This document shows, one piece after another, positions 40,130 through 49,408 of a DNA stretch of 64,000 nt. Made by a program: the position numbers and the translations under genes. The DNA comes from Vibrio nitrifigilis (lineage in GTDB: Bacteria; Pseudomonadota; Gammaproteobacteria; Enterobacterales; Vibrionaceae): assembly GCF_015686695.1 (NCBI RefSeq), contig NZ_JADPMR010000001.1, forward strand, positions 434,001-498,000, written 5' to 3'. A model generated the notes under the pieces. It had not been told where the DNA came from. It saw only the letters and a list, made by a program, of their open reading frames with translations, and did not search any database. The stretch's first letter is position 1, and the number at the start of each line of letters is the position of its first letter.

Positions 40130-41263
40130 ATGACTACAAATCAACAAAACGGCAAAACAACACATACTATCGTTGTTAAGCTGGGTACCAGTGTACTTAC
40201 CGGTGGCTCACTGGCCCTTGACCGTGCCCATATGGTCGAGTTGGCCCGTCAGTGTGCTGAACTGAAAAAATTAGGTCACTCAGTAGTGATCGTCTCGTCT
40301 GGTGCTATTGCAGCAGGACGTGAACACCTTGGTTACCCCGCACTGCCCAATGCGATCTCTAGCAAGCAGTTGTTAGCCGCAGTAGGGCAAAGCCAGTTGA
40401 TAGAAGCTTGGGAGCGTCTGTTCTCTATTTACGGCATTAAAATTGGTCAAATGCTGTTAACTCGTGCTGATTTAGAAGACCGTGAACGCTTTTTAAATGC
40501 ACGCGATATGATTCATGCTTTAGTTGAGCACGATATTGTGCCGATCGTGAATGAAAATGATGCCGTTGCGACCAATGAAATTAAAGTCGGAGATAATGAT
40601 AATCTTTCGGCTCTAGTGGGTATTTTGTGCGGTGCAGATAAATTGCTATTGCTTACGGATCAAAAAGGCTTATTTACTGCCGATCCGCGTAAAGATCCCA
40701 ATGCGGAATTAATCAAAGAAGTGAAAACTATCGATGACACTTTGCGTAAAATTGCTGGCGATAGTGGCACTACGTTAGGTACTGGCGGCATGGCGACTAA
40801 ACTGCAAGCGGCGGATATTGCGCGTCGTACCGGAATGGAAGTGATCATCGCTGCTGGTCGTGCACCTAATGTGATTTTTGATGCATTAAGCGAAACCCCA
40901 CAAGGAACTCGCTTTCTTCCTCTAGAAGAGTCATTAGAGAATAGAAAAACTTGGATTTTAGCCGGTCCCGCTTCATCGGGAGACATTACCATTGATGATG
41001 GTGCAGTCAGAGCGCTTGAAGAAAAAGGCAGCAGTTTGCTCGCTAAAGGTGTTGTGCGTGTGGCAGGAGAATTTGCTCGAGGTGAAGTCGTTCGAGTGTT
41101 AGATACGGCAGGCAATATGATGGCTCGTGGTATCGTGGCATATTCAAGTCTAGAATTAGCAAAAATTGCTGGGCAACACAGTAAAATGATTTATGACATT
41201 CTTGGCTACGACCATGGCTCAGAGGTCATCCACCGCGATAACATGGTCATCATTCAAGAATAA
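40130..41263 (+). CDS. proB: glutamate 5-kinase
   Basis: First step of proline biosynthesis: phosphorylates glutamate. I chose the ATG at 40130 (377 residues); the open frame begins at 40106. It has an amino-acid-kinase domain (about 10-260, VVKLGTSVLTGG, VSSGAIAAGREHL, NENDAVATNEIKVGDND, GTGGMATKLQAA) and a C-terminal PUA domain (about 280-370). It is 15 bp upstream of proA, forming the usual proBA operon whose products work as a complex. Confidence 0.96.
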   Translation: MTTNQQNGKTTHTIVVKLGTSVLTGGSLALDRAHMVELARQCAELKKLGHSVVIVSSGAIAAGREHLGYPALPNAISSKQLLAAVGQSQLIEAWERLFSIYGIKIGQMLLTRADLEDRERFLNARDMIHALVEHDIVPIVNENDAVATNEIKVGDNDNLSALVGILCGADKLLLLTDQKGLFTADPRKDPNAELIKEVKTIDDTLRKIAGDSGTTLGTGGMATKLQAADIARRTGMEVIIAAGRAPNVIFDALSETPQGTRFLPLEESLENRKTWILAGPASSGDITIDDGAVRALEEKGSSLLAKGVVRVAGEFARGEVVRVLDTAGNMMARGIVAYSSLELAKIAGQHSKMIYDILGYDHGSEVIHRDNMVIIQE

Positions 41264-41278
41264 CAGTAGGAGATAGTT

Positions 41279-42529
41279 GTGGATTTAACAGTAATGGGCA
41301 AAGCTGCCAAAGAAGCCGCGTTTCAATTAGCTATTGCTCCTACCGCGCAAAAAAATCGTGCATTAGCCTTAATTGCTGATGAATTAGAAGCAAATGCTGA
41401 GGCCATTTTAGCAGCCAATGAAAAAGACATTGCTGCCGGGCGAGCTAGCGGTTTGAGTGAGGCAATGCTCGATCGATTATTACTGACTGAAGAGCGTCTA
41501 GCTGCGATAGCCAGTGATGTGCGAAATGTAATTTCGCTCAACGATCCTGTTGGTAGTGAAATTGATAGTCGAGTACTTGAAAATGGCATGTCTTTATCGC
41601 GTCGCCGCGTTCCTCTCGGTGTGGTTGGCGTGATCTATGAAGCACGTCCAAATGTCACAATCGATATTGCTGCATTGTGTCTAAAAACCGGTAATGCAAG
41701 CATTCTACGTGGCGGTAAAGAGACGTTCTATTCCAATATGGAACTGGTTCAAGTTATCCAATCAGCGCTAAATAAAGCAGAGCTTCCAGCAGGAGCGGTT
41801 CAATACATTGAAAAGCCTGATAGAGAATTAGTTTCTCAATTACTAAAACTTGATGATTACGTGGATATGATTATTCCTCGTGGTGGTGCTGGTTTACATA
41901 AAATGTGTAAAGAAAATAGTACTATCCCTGTCATTATCGGTGGTTTTGGTATCAGCCATATGTACATTGATGATAGTGCGGATCTCGATCGTTCTGTTTT
42001 GGTCGTGGATAATTCCAAAACCCAACGTCCATCGGCGTGTAACTCACTCGATACCCTATTGGTTAATCAACAGGTGGCTGCGGAGTTTTTACCAAAATTG
42101 ATTAAGCAAATCGGTGAAAAAGTGACTTTTGTGGTCGATGATTCAGCTAAAGCTTGGTTCAATCTTGCTCCAACTGTACGTGCTGCTATAGAGGGTGATT
42201 TTGATACAGAATGGTTGAGCTTTACCTTGGGCGTTAAAATCGTCAAGGATGTGCAAGAAGCGATTGAACATATGCATGAACATAATGCTAGTCACTCGGA
42301 TGCCATAATGACCAATAACCTCACTAATGCAGAACGTTTTATTAACGCTGCCGGTTCAGCTGCGGTTTATGTCAATGCCTCAACCCGTTTTACCGACGGC
42401 GCTCAGTTTGGTTTAGGTGCAGAAGTTGCTGTTTCAACACAGAAGCTACATGCCCGTGGACCAATGGGGTTAGAGGAGCTCACTAGCTATAAATGGGTCG
42501 GTAAAGCTGATTATCTGTCGCGTAGCTAA
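41279..42529 (+). CDS. proA: glutamate-5-semialdehyde dehydrogenase (gamma-glutamyl phosphate reductase)
   Basis: Second step of proline biosynthesis: NADPH-dependent reduction of gamma-glutamyl phosphate to the semialdehyde. It has 416 residues and a GTG start behind AGGAGAT. Family motifs are PLGVVGVIYEARPNVTIDIAALCLKTGN, IIPRGGAGLHKM and the catalytic cysteine in KTQRPSACNSLDTLLV. It ends with a strong terminator before nrdR. Confidence 0.96.
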   Translation: MDLTVMGKAAKEAAFQLAIAPTAQKNRALALIADELEANAEAILAANEKDIAAGRASGLSEAMLDRLLLTEERLAAIASDVRNVISLNDPVGSEIDSRVLENGMSLSRRRVPLGVVGVIYEARPNVTIDIAALCLKTGNASILRGGKETFYSNMELVQVIQSALNKAELPAGAVQYIEKPDRELVSQLLKLDDYVDMIIPRGGAGLHKMCKENSTIPVIIGGFGISHMYIDDSADLDRSVLVVDNSKTQRPSACNSLDTLLVNQQVAAEFLPKLIKQIGEKVTFVVDDSAKAWFNLAPTVRAAIEGDFDTEWLSFTLGVKIVKDVQEAIEHMHEHNASHSDAIMTNNLTNAERFINAAGSAAVYVNASTRFTDGAQFGLGAEVAVSTQKLHARGPMGLEELTSYKWVGKADYLSRS

Positions 42530-42551
42530 CATTTTTCTCTAAACATCAGTT

Positions 42552-42586
42552 AAAAAGGGGTCGAAAGGGCCCCTTTTTCTTTTCTT
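42552..42586 (+). terminator. rho-independent terminator of proBA
   Basis: A 9-bp stem (42552-42560 with 42570-42578) followed by C and TTTT. Confidence 0.9.
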
Positions 42587-42633
42587 CCTTTCTTGAATTC
42601 CGTTACACTTGAATTCAGTGAGATGGAGGTGAT

Positions 42634-43083
42634 ATGCATTGTCCTTTTTGTTCTGCGAGCGATACAAAAGTAATCGACTCCCGACTGGTGGCTGATGGCC
42701 ATCAGGTGCGCCGTCGTCGTCAATGTTTGGCGTGTCATGAACGTTTTACCACCTTTGAAACGGCTGAATTAGTCATGCCTAAAGTGATTAAATCGAACGG
42801 CAACCGTGAACCATTTGACGAAGATAAAATGGTTGGTGGCATGCAACGAGCGTTAGAAAAACGTCCGGTTAGCGCTGATTCTATTGAACTTGCTATTAGC
42901 ACGATTAAATCGAAGTTACGTGCGACAGGCGAACGAGAGGTACCGAGTGAAATGATCGGTAGCTTAGTAATGGAACAACTCAAAGTCTTGGATAAAGTCG
43001 CCTATATCCGTTTTGCGTCTGTGTATCGTAGTTTTGAGGATGTTCGTGAATTTGGCGAGGAAATTGCCAAACTAGAAGATTAA
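42634..43083 (+). CDS. nrdR: transcriptional repressor NrdR
   Basis: An ATP/dATP-sensing repressor of ribonucleotide reductase genes. The 149 residues have a zinc ribbon with Cys3, Cys6, Cys31 and Cys34 (HCPFC, CLAC), a basic RRRRQ and an ATP-cone domain (about 49-139, VIKSNGNREPFDEDKM). A good GGAGGTG lies upstream of the ATG. The gene is 13 bp upstream of ribD, a conserved neighbourhood. No nrd gene is in the window. Confidence 0.96.
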   Translation: MHCPFCSASDTKVIDSRLVADGHQVRRRRQCLACHERFTTFETAELVMPKVIKSNGNREPFDEDKMVGGMQRALEKRPVSADSIELAISTIKSKLRATGEREVPSEMIGSLVMEQLKVLDKVAYIRFASVYRSFEDVREFGEEIAKLED

Positions 43084-43096
43084 TCCCTTTCAAATT

Positions 43097-44206
43097 ATGT
43101 CAAAGTTTACTCCATTTGATTATCGAATGATGTCTCGAGCTATTGGTTTAGCCAAGCGCGGGATTTATACCACTTCCCCGAATCCTAATGTGGGCTGCGT
43201 GATTGCTCATGAAGGAAAAGTTGTCGGTGAGGGCTTCCATGCGAAAGCGGGGGAGCCTCATGCTGAAGTGCACGCAATGCGTATGGCGGGTGATAAAGCT
43301 CGCGGTGCCACCGCGTATGTCACGTTAGAACCTTGTTCTCATTACGGACGTACTCCACCTTGCTCTCTAGGGTTAATTAATGCTGGAGTGAAAAGAGTGG
43401 TTTGTGCCATGACTGATCCTAACCCTCAGGTGGGTGGGCGTGGTTTCAATATGTTACGTGAAGCTGGTATCGAGGTGGACGTCGGTTTACTTGAGCAAGA
43501 AGCCCGCGCGTTAAATCCAGCCTTTTTGAAGCGTATGGAAACAAGAAAGCCATTTGTGCAGCTAAAAATGGCGGCCAGTATCGATGGTCAAACGGCACTC
43601 GCGAATGGACGCAGTCAGTGGATTACATCCACACAAGCTCGTCGAGATGTTCAGCATTATCGGGCACAAGCAAGTGCAATATTATCTACGAGCCAGACGG
43701 TATTAGCTGATGATGCTTCGCTCAATGTTCGCTGGTCTGAATTGCCGCAAGATGTCCAACGTCATTACGCTGAAACATCGCTGCGTCAGCCCGTTCGAGT
43801 GATTTTGGATCGTGCTCACCAGTTACATTCCGAGCTAAAATTGTATCAATCTAATTCATCGATACTCACTGTGGCTGAAACGGATGCGGATATCTGTGTT
43901 GAACTCGATAGCCATCATCAACTGCGCTTAGACCAACTTTTCCAAACGCTTGCTGCTGAACACAACATCAATCATGTTTGGGTAGAAGCAGGCGCTACGT
44001 TAGCAAAATCGTTAATTGAACAGCAGCTAGTGGATGAAATTATCCTCTATATGGCTCCTAAAATAATGGGGGCGGATGGTCGGGGATTGTTTGGTGCGCT
44101 TGGCTTAAACGATATGGCACAGGCCATCGATCTTGATATTAAAGAACTGCGCCAAGTTGGCCCAGATATTCGCGTTGTTATGACGCCGATTTGGAAAGAA
44201 GAATAA
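43097..44206 (+). CDS. ribD: bifunctional riboflavin biosynthesis deaminase/reductase RibD
   Basis: Catalyses two consecutive steps after GTP ring opening. The 369 residues comprise an N-terminal zinc deaminase (about 1-145) with His55-Ala-Glu57 and ligands Cys80 and Cys89 (LEPCSHYGRTPPC), then a dihydrofolate-reductase-like NADPH domain (about 150-365, KMAASIDGQTALANGRSQWIT). Both active sites appear intact. Three bases separate it from ribE. Confidence 0.96.
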   Translation: MSKFTPFDYRMMSRAIGLAKRGIYTTSPNPNVGCVIAHEGKVVGEGFHAKAGEPHAEVHAMRMAGDKARGATAYVTLEPCSHYGRTPPCSLGLINAGVKRVVCAMTDPNPQVGGRGFNMLREAGIEVDVGLLEQEARALNPAFLKRMETRKPFVQLKMAASIDGQTALANGRSQWITSTQARRDVQHYRAQASAILSTSQTVLADDASLNVRWSELPQDVQRHYAETSLRQPVRVILDRAHQLHSELKLYQSNSSILTVAETDADICVELDSHHQLRLDQLFQTLAAEHNINHVWVEAGATLAKSLIEQQLVDEIILYMAPKIMGADGRGLFGALGLNDMAQAIDLDIKELRQVGPDIRVVMTPIWKEE

Positions 44207-44209
44207 ATT

Positions 44210-44866
44210 ATGTTTACTGGAATTGTTGAAGCAGTAGGTCGTTTAAGAGCCATCACACCAAAAGGCGAGGATGTGACCGTGACCGTCGAGACCGGAAGCC
44301 TAGATATGTCTGACGTGAAATTGGGCGATAGTATTGCAACCAACGGCGTCTGTTTAACGGTGATTGCGTTCACTGATCATTCGTATAGCGCGGATTTATC
44401 GGTAGAAACACTAAAGAAATCCAGTTTTGCTGATAGCCAAGTGGGTGATCCTGTCAATTTGGAAAAAGCCATGTTACCGACAACCCGTTTTGGGGGGCAT
44501 ATTGTCTCTGGCCATGTTGATGGTGTCGGACAGATAGTTGAACGTAATATCGTTGGTCGTGCGATTGAGTTTTGGGTTCAAATGCCGGAAGATTTGTCTA
44601 AATATGTCGCCGAAAAGGGATCTATCACGGTCGATGGTATTAGTTTAACGGTAAATGATTTACGCAAAAATGCGTTTAAATTGACCATTGTGCCTCATAC
44701 CACGGCAGAAACAACCATTGACCAGTTTCATGTTGGGCGTAAAGTTAACCTTGAAGTTGATGTATTAGCTCGTTATATGGAGCGTTTATTGCGCGGCCCA
44801 CAAGCAGAAGAACAACCAGAATCTCGTATTACACTAGAATTCTTACAACAAAATGGTTTTGCTTAA
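44210..44866 (+). CDS. ribE: riboflavin synthase alpha chain
   Basis: Final step: dismutation of two 6,7-dimethyl-8-ribityllumazine molecules to riboflavin. The 218 residues contain two lumazine-binding repeats: MFTGIVEAVGRL...GVCLTV (about 1-97) and the second with HIVSGHVDGVGQIV and GISLTVNDL (about 98-200). Some nomenclatures call this gene ribC; it is not lumazine synthase. It lies between ribD and ribBA in a continuous operon. Confidence 0.95.
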   Translation: MFTGIVEAVGRLRAITPKGEDVTVTVETGSLDMSDVKLGDSIATNGVCLTVIAFTDHSYSADLSVETLKKSSFADSQVGDPVNLEKAMLPTTRFGGHIVSGHVDGVGQIVERNIVGRAIEFWVQMPEDLSKYVAEKGSITVDGISLTVNDLRKNAFKLTIVPHTTAETTIDQFHVGRKVNLEVDVLARYMERLLRGPQAEEQPESRITLEFLQQNGFA

Positions 44867-44911
44867 GCACGAGTCTCTTAGGCAAATAGAAAAATCAATA
44901 GGATAAGAAGC

Positions 44912-46021
44912 ATGACAATTAGTAAGCCTGAAGAAATTATCGAAGATATTCGTCAAGGTAAAATGGTCATCCTGATGGATGATGAAGACCGTGAAAATGA
45001 AGGCGATATCATTATGGCGGCAGAGTTTGTAACGCCAGAAGCGATTAACTTTATGGCCACTCATGGTCGTGGTCTAATCTGTTTAACTTTGACAAAAGAA
45101 CGCTGTCTGAAATTGGGTTTAAACCCTATGGTCAAAGACAATGGCGCACAATTCTCTACGGCATTTACTGTCTCGATTGAAGCAGCGGAAGGCGTCACTA
45201 CGGGGATTTCTGCCGCAGATCGTGCGCGTACTGTTGAAGCTGCGGTTGCAAAAGACGCGAAAGCATCGGATTTAGTTCAACCTGGGCACGTCTTTCCTCT
45301 AGCGGCTCAAGATGGTGGCGTACTAATGCGCGCTGGGCACACTGAAGCGGGGTGTGATTTAGCTCGTTTGGCGGGGTTAGAACCTGCGGCAGTGATTGTC
45401 GAAATTTTAAATGAAGACGGCACGATGGCTCGTCGTCCGGATCTAGAAGTCTTTGCCGCTAAACACGGTATCAAATTGGGTACGATTGCTGCGTTAATTG
45501 AATATCGTAATAATACCGAAACAACCATTGAACGTGTTGCTCAATGCCATTTACCAACAGAATTTGGTGATTTTGAATTAGTCACTTACCGCGACATTAT
45601 TGATGATCAAATTCACTATGCATTGAAAAAAGGTGATTTAACGAAAGATACACCGTTAGTTCGGGTTCATCTACAAGACACATTCAACGACTTGCTACGT
45701 AGCAATCGTAATTCAGATCGCAGCTGGGGTTTGGATAAAGCGATGCAGCGTATTGGTCAAGAAGGCGGAGTATTAGTGATTCTTGGTAAAGAAGAAACAA
45801 GTGAGCTCATTCTGCATCGAGTGAAAACCTTTGAACAACAAGATAAAGGTGAAGCTCCAACCTCTGCGAAAAAACCAGGTACCTCTCGTCGTGTTGGTGT
45901 TGGCTCACAGATTCTTGCTGATTTAGGCGTCACGAATATGCGTTTGCTTTCTTCTGAAACGAAAAAGTATCATGCATTAGCCGGCTTTGGTCTTAACGTC
46001 GTTGAGTACGTGTGCCAATAA
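44912..46021 (+). CDS. ribBA: RibBA: DHBP synthase fused to a degenerate GTP cyclohydrolase II domain
   Basis: The N-terminal domain (about 1-205) is 3,4-dihydroxy-2-butanone-4-phosphate synthase, with the acidic metal site DDEDRENEGDI, THGRGLICL and AGHTEAGCDLARL intact. The C-terminal 160 residues resemble GTP cyclohydrolase II (PLVRVHLQDTFNDLL, LSSETKKYHALAGFGLNVV), but where active enzymes have the zinc motif with RCDCG it reads SNRNSDRSWG, with no cysteine. So only the RibB activity is expected, and a separate RibA should exist elsewhere. 45 bp separate it from ribE; no FMN riboswitch is visible. Confidence 0.92.
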   Translation: MTISKPEEIIEDIRQGKMVILMDDEDRENEGDIIMAAEFVTPEAINFMATHGRGLICLTLTKERCLKLGLNPMVKDNGAQFSTAFTVSIEAAEGVTTGISAADRARTVEAAVAKDAKASDLVQPGHVFPLAAQDGGVLMRAGHTEAGCDLARLAGLEPAAVIVEILNEDGTMARRPDLEVFAAKHGIKLGTIAALIEYRNNTETTIERVAQCHLPTEFGDFELVTYRDIIDDQIHYALKKGDLTKDTPLVRVHLQDTFNDLLRSNRNSDRSWGLDKAMQRIGQEGGVLVILGKEETSELILHRVKTFEQQDKGEAPTSAKKPGTSRRVGVGSQILADLGVTNMRLLSSETKKYHALAGFGLNVVEYVCQ

Positions 46022-46028
46022 AATCGAA

Positions 46029-46075
46029 CTTATGGCCTTCTCACTGTTGTGGGCGGGCCTAAGCCTTATTTTTGC
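46029..46075 (+). terminator. possible terminator between ribBA and ribH
   Basis: CTTATGGCC and GGCCTAAG (46029-46037 with 46056-46063) form a stem with one bulged T and a long loop, followed by CCTTATTTTT. It is a modest signal; ribH probably also has its own promoter after it. Confidence 0.5.
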
Positions 46076-46158
46076 GTAAATACTATTAGATATAGTTCAC
46101 AGATTTGTGCTAGAATCCGGCGATTCTCACGTGATGATTAGAGTTTAAAGGATAGCTT

Positions 46159-46629
46159 ATGAAAGTGATCGAAGGTGGCTTCCCAGCGCCAAATGCGAAA
46201 ATTGCAATCGTAATTTCTCGTTTTAACAGTTTTATTAATGAAAGTTTACTGTCTGGTGCCATCGATACTTTGAAGCGTCATGGTCAAGTAGCAGATGACA
46301 ACATCACTGTTGTTCGTTGCCCTGGTGCGGTTGAGCTCCCTCTAGTTGCACAGCGCGTAGCAAAAACTGGCAAATTCGATGCAATCATATCTCTTGGTAC
46401 GGTTATCCGTGGTGGTACACCACACTTCGAATACGTAAGTAGTGAGATGAACAAAGGTTTGGCACACGTTTCATTGGAGTACAGCATTCCTGTGGCATTT
46501 GGTGTGTTGACTGTTGACACTATTGATCAAGCGATTGAACGCGCAGGAACCAAGGCTGGTAATAAAGGTGCAGAGGCTGCACTAAGCGCGCTTGAAATGA
46601 TTAATGTTCTATCTGAAATTGATTCCTAA
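46159..46629 (+). CDS. ribH: 6,7-dimethyl-8-ribityllumazine synthase
   Basis: Condenses the RibB product with the pyrimidine intermediate. The 156 residues have the phosphate-binding and catalytic segments IVISRFNSFINESLL, VRCPGAVELPLVAQ, SLGTVIRGGTPHFEYV (catalytic histidine) and PVAFGVLTVDT. It should form a 60-subunit or pentameric capsid. AAAGGA lies upstream, and the stop overlaps the nusB start as TAATG. Confidence 0.96.
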   Translation: MKVIEGGFPAPNAKIAIVISRFNSFINESLLSGAIDTLKRHGQVADDNITVVRCPGAVELPLVAQRVAKTGKFDAIISLGTVIRGGTPHFEYVSSEMNKGLAHVSLEYSIPVAFGVLTVDTIDQAIERAGTKAGNKGAEAALSALEMINVLSEIDS

Positions 46630-47099
46630 TGGGGGCCAGTGTGAAACCAGCCGCACGTCGTAATGCACGCCAATTTGCACTACAAGCTATTTATTCATGG
46701 CAAATTTCTCATGAAAATGTAGCAACAATTGAAGAACAATTCCTTTCTGGTGGTAAGTATGATGAAGAAGAAAATCATGCGTCTGAGCCTGCTTTAGTTG
46801 CACCAGAAACTGATGTTCAGTACTTCCGTGATCTTTTGACTGGTGTTGTGCTTAGCCACAAAGAGTTAGACAGTAAATTACGTCCATTCGTCTCTCGCCC
46901 AATGCAAGACTTGGATATGATGGAATTAGCTCTACTTCGTCTAGCTATGTACGAAATGACTCGCCGTGAAGATGTACCATATAAAGTGGTTATTAACGAA
47001 GCGATTGAACTAGCGAAAGTATTTGCTGCTGAAGACAGCCACAAATTCATTAATGGGGTGCTTGATAAAGCGGCACCACATGTACGCAAAAAGGCGTAA
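46629..47099 (+). CDS. nusB: transcription antitermination factor NusB
   Basis: An all-helical RNA-binding protein that, with NusE (S10), drives antitermination at rRNA operons. It has 156 residues beginning MGASVKPAARRNARQFALQAIYSWQ. RPMQDLDMMELALLRLAMYEMTRREDVPYKVVINEAIELAK is the conserved core. It is translationally coupled to ribH by a 1-bp overlap and followed by a terminator. Confidence 0.96.
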   Translation: MGASVKPAARRNARQFALQAIYSWQISHENVATIEEQFLSGGKYDEEENHASEPALVAPETDVQYFRDLLTGVVLSHKELDSKLRPFVSRPMQDLDMMELALLRLAMYEMTRREDVPYKVVINEAIELAKVFAAEDSHKFINGVLDKAAPHVRKKA

Positions 47100-47114
47100 T
47101 TCGCGATACAATAC

Positions 47115-47145
47115 AAAGGTCAGCCAGATGCGCTGGCCTTTTTTA
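47115..47145 (+). terminator. rho-independent terminator after nusB
   Basis: A 10-bp stem with one G-U pair (47115-47124 with 47132-47141) followed by TTTT. Confidence 0.88.
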
Positions 47146-47213
47146 TTGCCTGAAAATACCTAATATCTCGTGGTATAACACTATTGTCGTAACCTGAAGC
47201 CTAGGAATATATC

Positions 47214-48182
47214 ATGTCCGGCGAATTCGATTTTATTCAAACTTACTTATCTGATCGTCAAATGAATAGGAAAGATGTCCATCTTTCATTAGGAGATGAT
47301 TGTGCCATTGTAAAAGCACCAGAAAATGTGCGTATAGCGCTAAGTACAGACACTCTTGTCGCTGGAACTCACTTTCTTGCGAACGCTAACCCTGCTTGGA
47401 TTGCTCATAAGGCGCTCGCTTCTAACTTAAGTGATTTAGCTGCTATGGGGGCAACACCTGCATGGGTTTCTCTAGCGTTAACATTACCAACGATTGATGA
47501 GCCGTGGGTAAAATCCTTCTGTGATGCTTTTTTTGAATTGGCTAATTACTATCATATTCAATTGATAGGAGGTGATACGACCAAAGGTCCATTAAGTATT
47601 ACTTTGACGGTACAAGGTTTTGTACCTGAAGATAATGCGTTGACTCGTGATGGTGCCCAGATAGGGGATTGGATCTACGTGACTGGACAATTGGGTGATA
47701 GTCGGGCTGGATTAGAAGTAATTCTAGATGAAAATCAACGTCATAAACCTTTTGCATCTGAATTAGAAAAACGCCATTATTTGGCTTCTCCACGCATTTT
47801 AGTTGGTCAAGCTTTGCTCGATCTTGCTTCTGCAGCGATTGATATATCCGATGGTCTGATCGCTGATTTAGGGCATATTCTGCATCGTTCTGAAGTAGGA
47901 GCCAGCTTAAACGTTGAAGATTTACCCTGTTCAAAAGAGTTGCTCGACTTTTGTGATTCCTCAAGAGTTGCTCAACAGTATGCGCTGAGTAGTGGTGAAG
48001 AATACGAGCTTTGTTTTACCGTTCCAGAAGAAAATAGAGGCTCGATAGAGAGTGCGTTAGCCCATACTGGTACATTAGTGACATGTATTGGCCAAGTGCG
48101 AACTCAAGGAATATTTGAAGTATTACATCATGGAAAGCCAGTTGATTGGCAGCTTTCTGGTTATGATCATTTTAAGGCGTAG
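47214..48182 (+). CDS. thiL: thiamine-monophosphate kinase
   Basis: Phosphorylates thiamine monophosphate to the active diphosphate. The 322 residues contain the ATP/Mg-binding acidic segments LSLGDDCAIV and ALSTDTLVAGTHF, HKALASNLSDLAAMGATPAWV, LIGGDTTKGPLSI and AIDISDGLIADLGHI. It has its own upstream region behind the nusB terminator and is 2 bp upstream of pgpA, so the two are co-translated. Confidence 0.95.
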   Translation: MSGEFDFIQTYLSDRQMNRKDVHLSLGDDCAIVKAPENVRIALSTDTLVAGTHFLANANPAWIAHKALASNLSDLAAMGATPAWVSLALTLPTIDEPWVKSFCDAFFELANYYHIQLIGGDTTKGPLSITLTVQGFVPEDNALTRDGAQIGDWIYVTGQLGDSRAGLEVILDENQRHKPFASELEKRHYLASPRILVGQALLDLASAAIDISDGLIADLGHILHRSEVGASLNVEDLPCSKELLDFCDSSRVAQQYALSSGEEYELCFTVPEENRGSIESALAHTGTLVTCIGQVRTQGIFEVLHHGKPVDWQLSGYDHFKA

Positions 48183-48184
48183 AT

Positions 48185-48688
48185 ATGCTTGACCCAAAAG
48201 AACGACTTTCTCTTTCTAATCCATGGCATTTGTTAGCCACAGGATTTGGTAGTGGTTTATCTCCCGTTGTGCCCGGAACAATGGGGACTTTGGCATCGGT
48301 GCCATTTTTCTTACTTCTTGGGCAGTTACCACTTTGGCTCTATATTATCGTTGTGATTATAGCGAGTATTATTGGGATTAAAATTTGTCAAATTACGTCG
48401 GACGATATGCAGGTACATGATCATGGTTCGATCGTTTGGGATGAATTTGCTGGCTTTTGGTTAACCATGCTGGTGGTACCTATCTATGGGATTTCTGCGT
48501 TAGATTGGCACTGGATCGTATCCGGATTTGTTCTCTTTCGTTTCTTCGACATGCTAAAACCCTGGCCTATTTGTTGGTTTGATAAACGAGTTCACGGTGG
48601 ATTGGGGATTATGATAGATGATCTTGTCGCTGGTGTGATTTCTGCTATTTGTCTCGCAGCGCTTGGTCATTGGTGTGGTTGGGTATAA
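48185..48688 (+). CDS. pgpA: phosphatidylglycerophosphatase A
   Basis: An inner-membrane phosphatase giving phosphatidylglycerol. The 167 residues have the signature GFGSGLSPVVPGTMGTLASVPFF (about 20-42), the acidic IVWDEFAGFWLTM, FRFFDMLKPWPI and the membrane-proximal GGLGIMIDDLVAGV. About four hydrophobic helices are visible. It is the last gene of the thiL-pgpA pair. Confidence 0.94.
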   Translation: MLDPKERLSLSNPWHLLATGFGSGLSPVVPGTMGTLASVPFFLLLGQLPLWLYIIVVIIASIIGIKICQITSDDMQVHDHGSIVWDEFAGFWLTMLVVPIYGISALDWHWIVSGFVLFRFFDMLKPWPICWFDKRVHGGLGIMIDDLVAGVISAICLAALGHWCGWV

Positions 48689-48690
48689 TA

Positions 48691-48715
48691 GGCACGCGCA
48701 TTCGCGTGCCTTAAT
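48691..48715 (+). terminator. hairpin after pgpA
   Basis: GGCACGCG and CGCGTGCC form a perfect 8-bp stem with a CATT loop, directly after the stop codon; the tail TTAATAAGTT is only weakly T-rich. Confidence 0.65.
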
Positions 48716-48770
48716 AAGTTAAGAGTTAACTTATTGCTGGTAAACTTCCTTATTTTTTCTACAGCTTAAA

Positions 48771-49154
48771 CTATTTCAGTTTAGCTAGGTCCGCTTCAAT
48801 TTCAGCAATCTTGCTGGAAACCACTTTTTCTAAGTGGCGTAAATCGCTCAATATTTTCTCTTTAACATCCTGTTCTTGTGGAGCTTCCGGTTTAGTGATT
48901 TTGTTTAGCTCATCAATGACTAGCGTTAGATTTCTACTGATTTCAGTGATGGATTTGTATTGGTGAGTGCCACTATCAACTAAGACATTTTTTTGCTGAC
49001 GAGGAAACTTGAATTTAACGCTTTTGGCAAATAATTCCCCTTTCTGTTTCTTAAAATAAATTTTGAGGACATCTTTTTGAGCTTCTTGACGAACTGAGTA
49101 ACGTTCAATTAGCGTTGGATCTTGAATACCTAAACCATTTAGGTGTGGAAACAT
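48771..49154 (-). CDS. DUF3461 family protein
   Basis: A 127-residue cytoplasmic protein of unknown function found in vibrios and relatives. The N-terminus MFPHLNGLGIQDPTLIERYSVRQEAQ and the KIYFKKQKGELFAKSVKFKFPRQQK segment are typical. The C-terminal half is a charged helix (VKEKILSDLRHLEKVVSSKIAEIEADLAKLK) likely to form a coiled coil. It has no signal peptide or membrane segment. It is monocistronic on the minus strand, in front of glnD. Confidence 0.85.
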   Translation of the reverse strand: MFPHLNGLGIQDPTLIERYSVRQEAQKDVLKIYFKKQKGELFAKSVKFKFPRQQKNVLVDSGTHQYKSITEISRNLTLVIDELNKITKPEAPQEQDVKEKILSDLRHLEKVVSSKIAEIEADLAKLK

Positions 49155-49368
49155 AAGCGACCTCTATTTTTAGTTAAAGAGTAATAATTTCATGACCAAT
49201 GTAGCAGCGAAATTTCGTGGCAGATAGAGCCAGATAAAGAAAAAACGCTGAGTTTGTGGTCATGATCGCGCTAGATCTTAGTCTCTTGACTTAGATCATG
49301 TGGAATCCAGTGCACAAAAATACGATCTGTGAATGAAATGGGGTCATGAGTGCTAGGTGTGCGGTGTA

Positions 49369-49400
49369 TAAAACCTCCTGAGCTCGGTCACTCAGGAGGT
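49369..49400 (-). terminator. rho-independent terminator of glnD
   Basis: A perfect 10-bp stem (49373-49382 with 49391-49400) followed on the minus strand by TTTATA. Confidence 0.85.
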
Positions 49401-49408
49401 AGGAAGTA

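Noticed and set aside
48771..49408. Possible small RNA or extra gene in the DUF3461-glnD interval
   Set aside because: Beyond the DUF3461 gene and the glnD terminator I found no promoter/terminator pair or reading frame that stands out.
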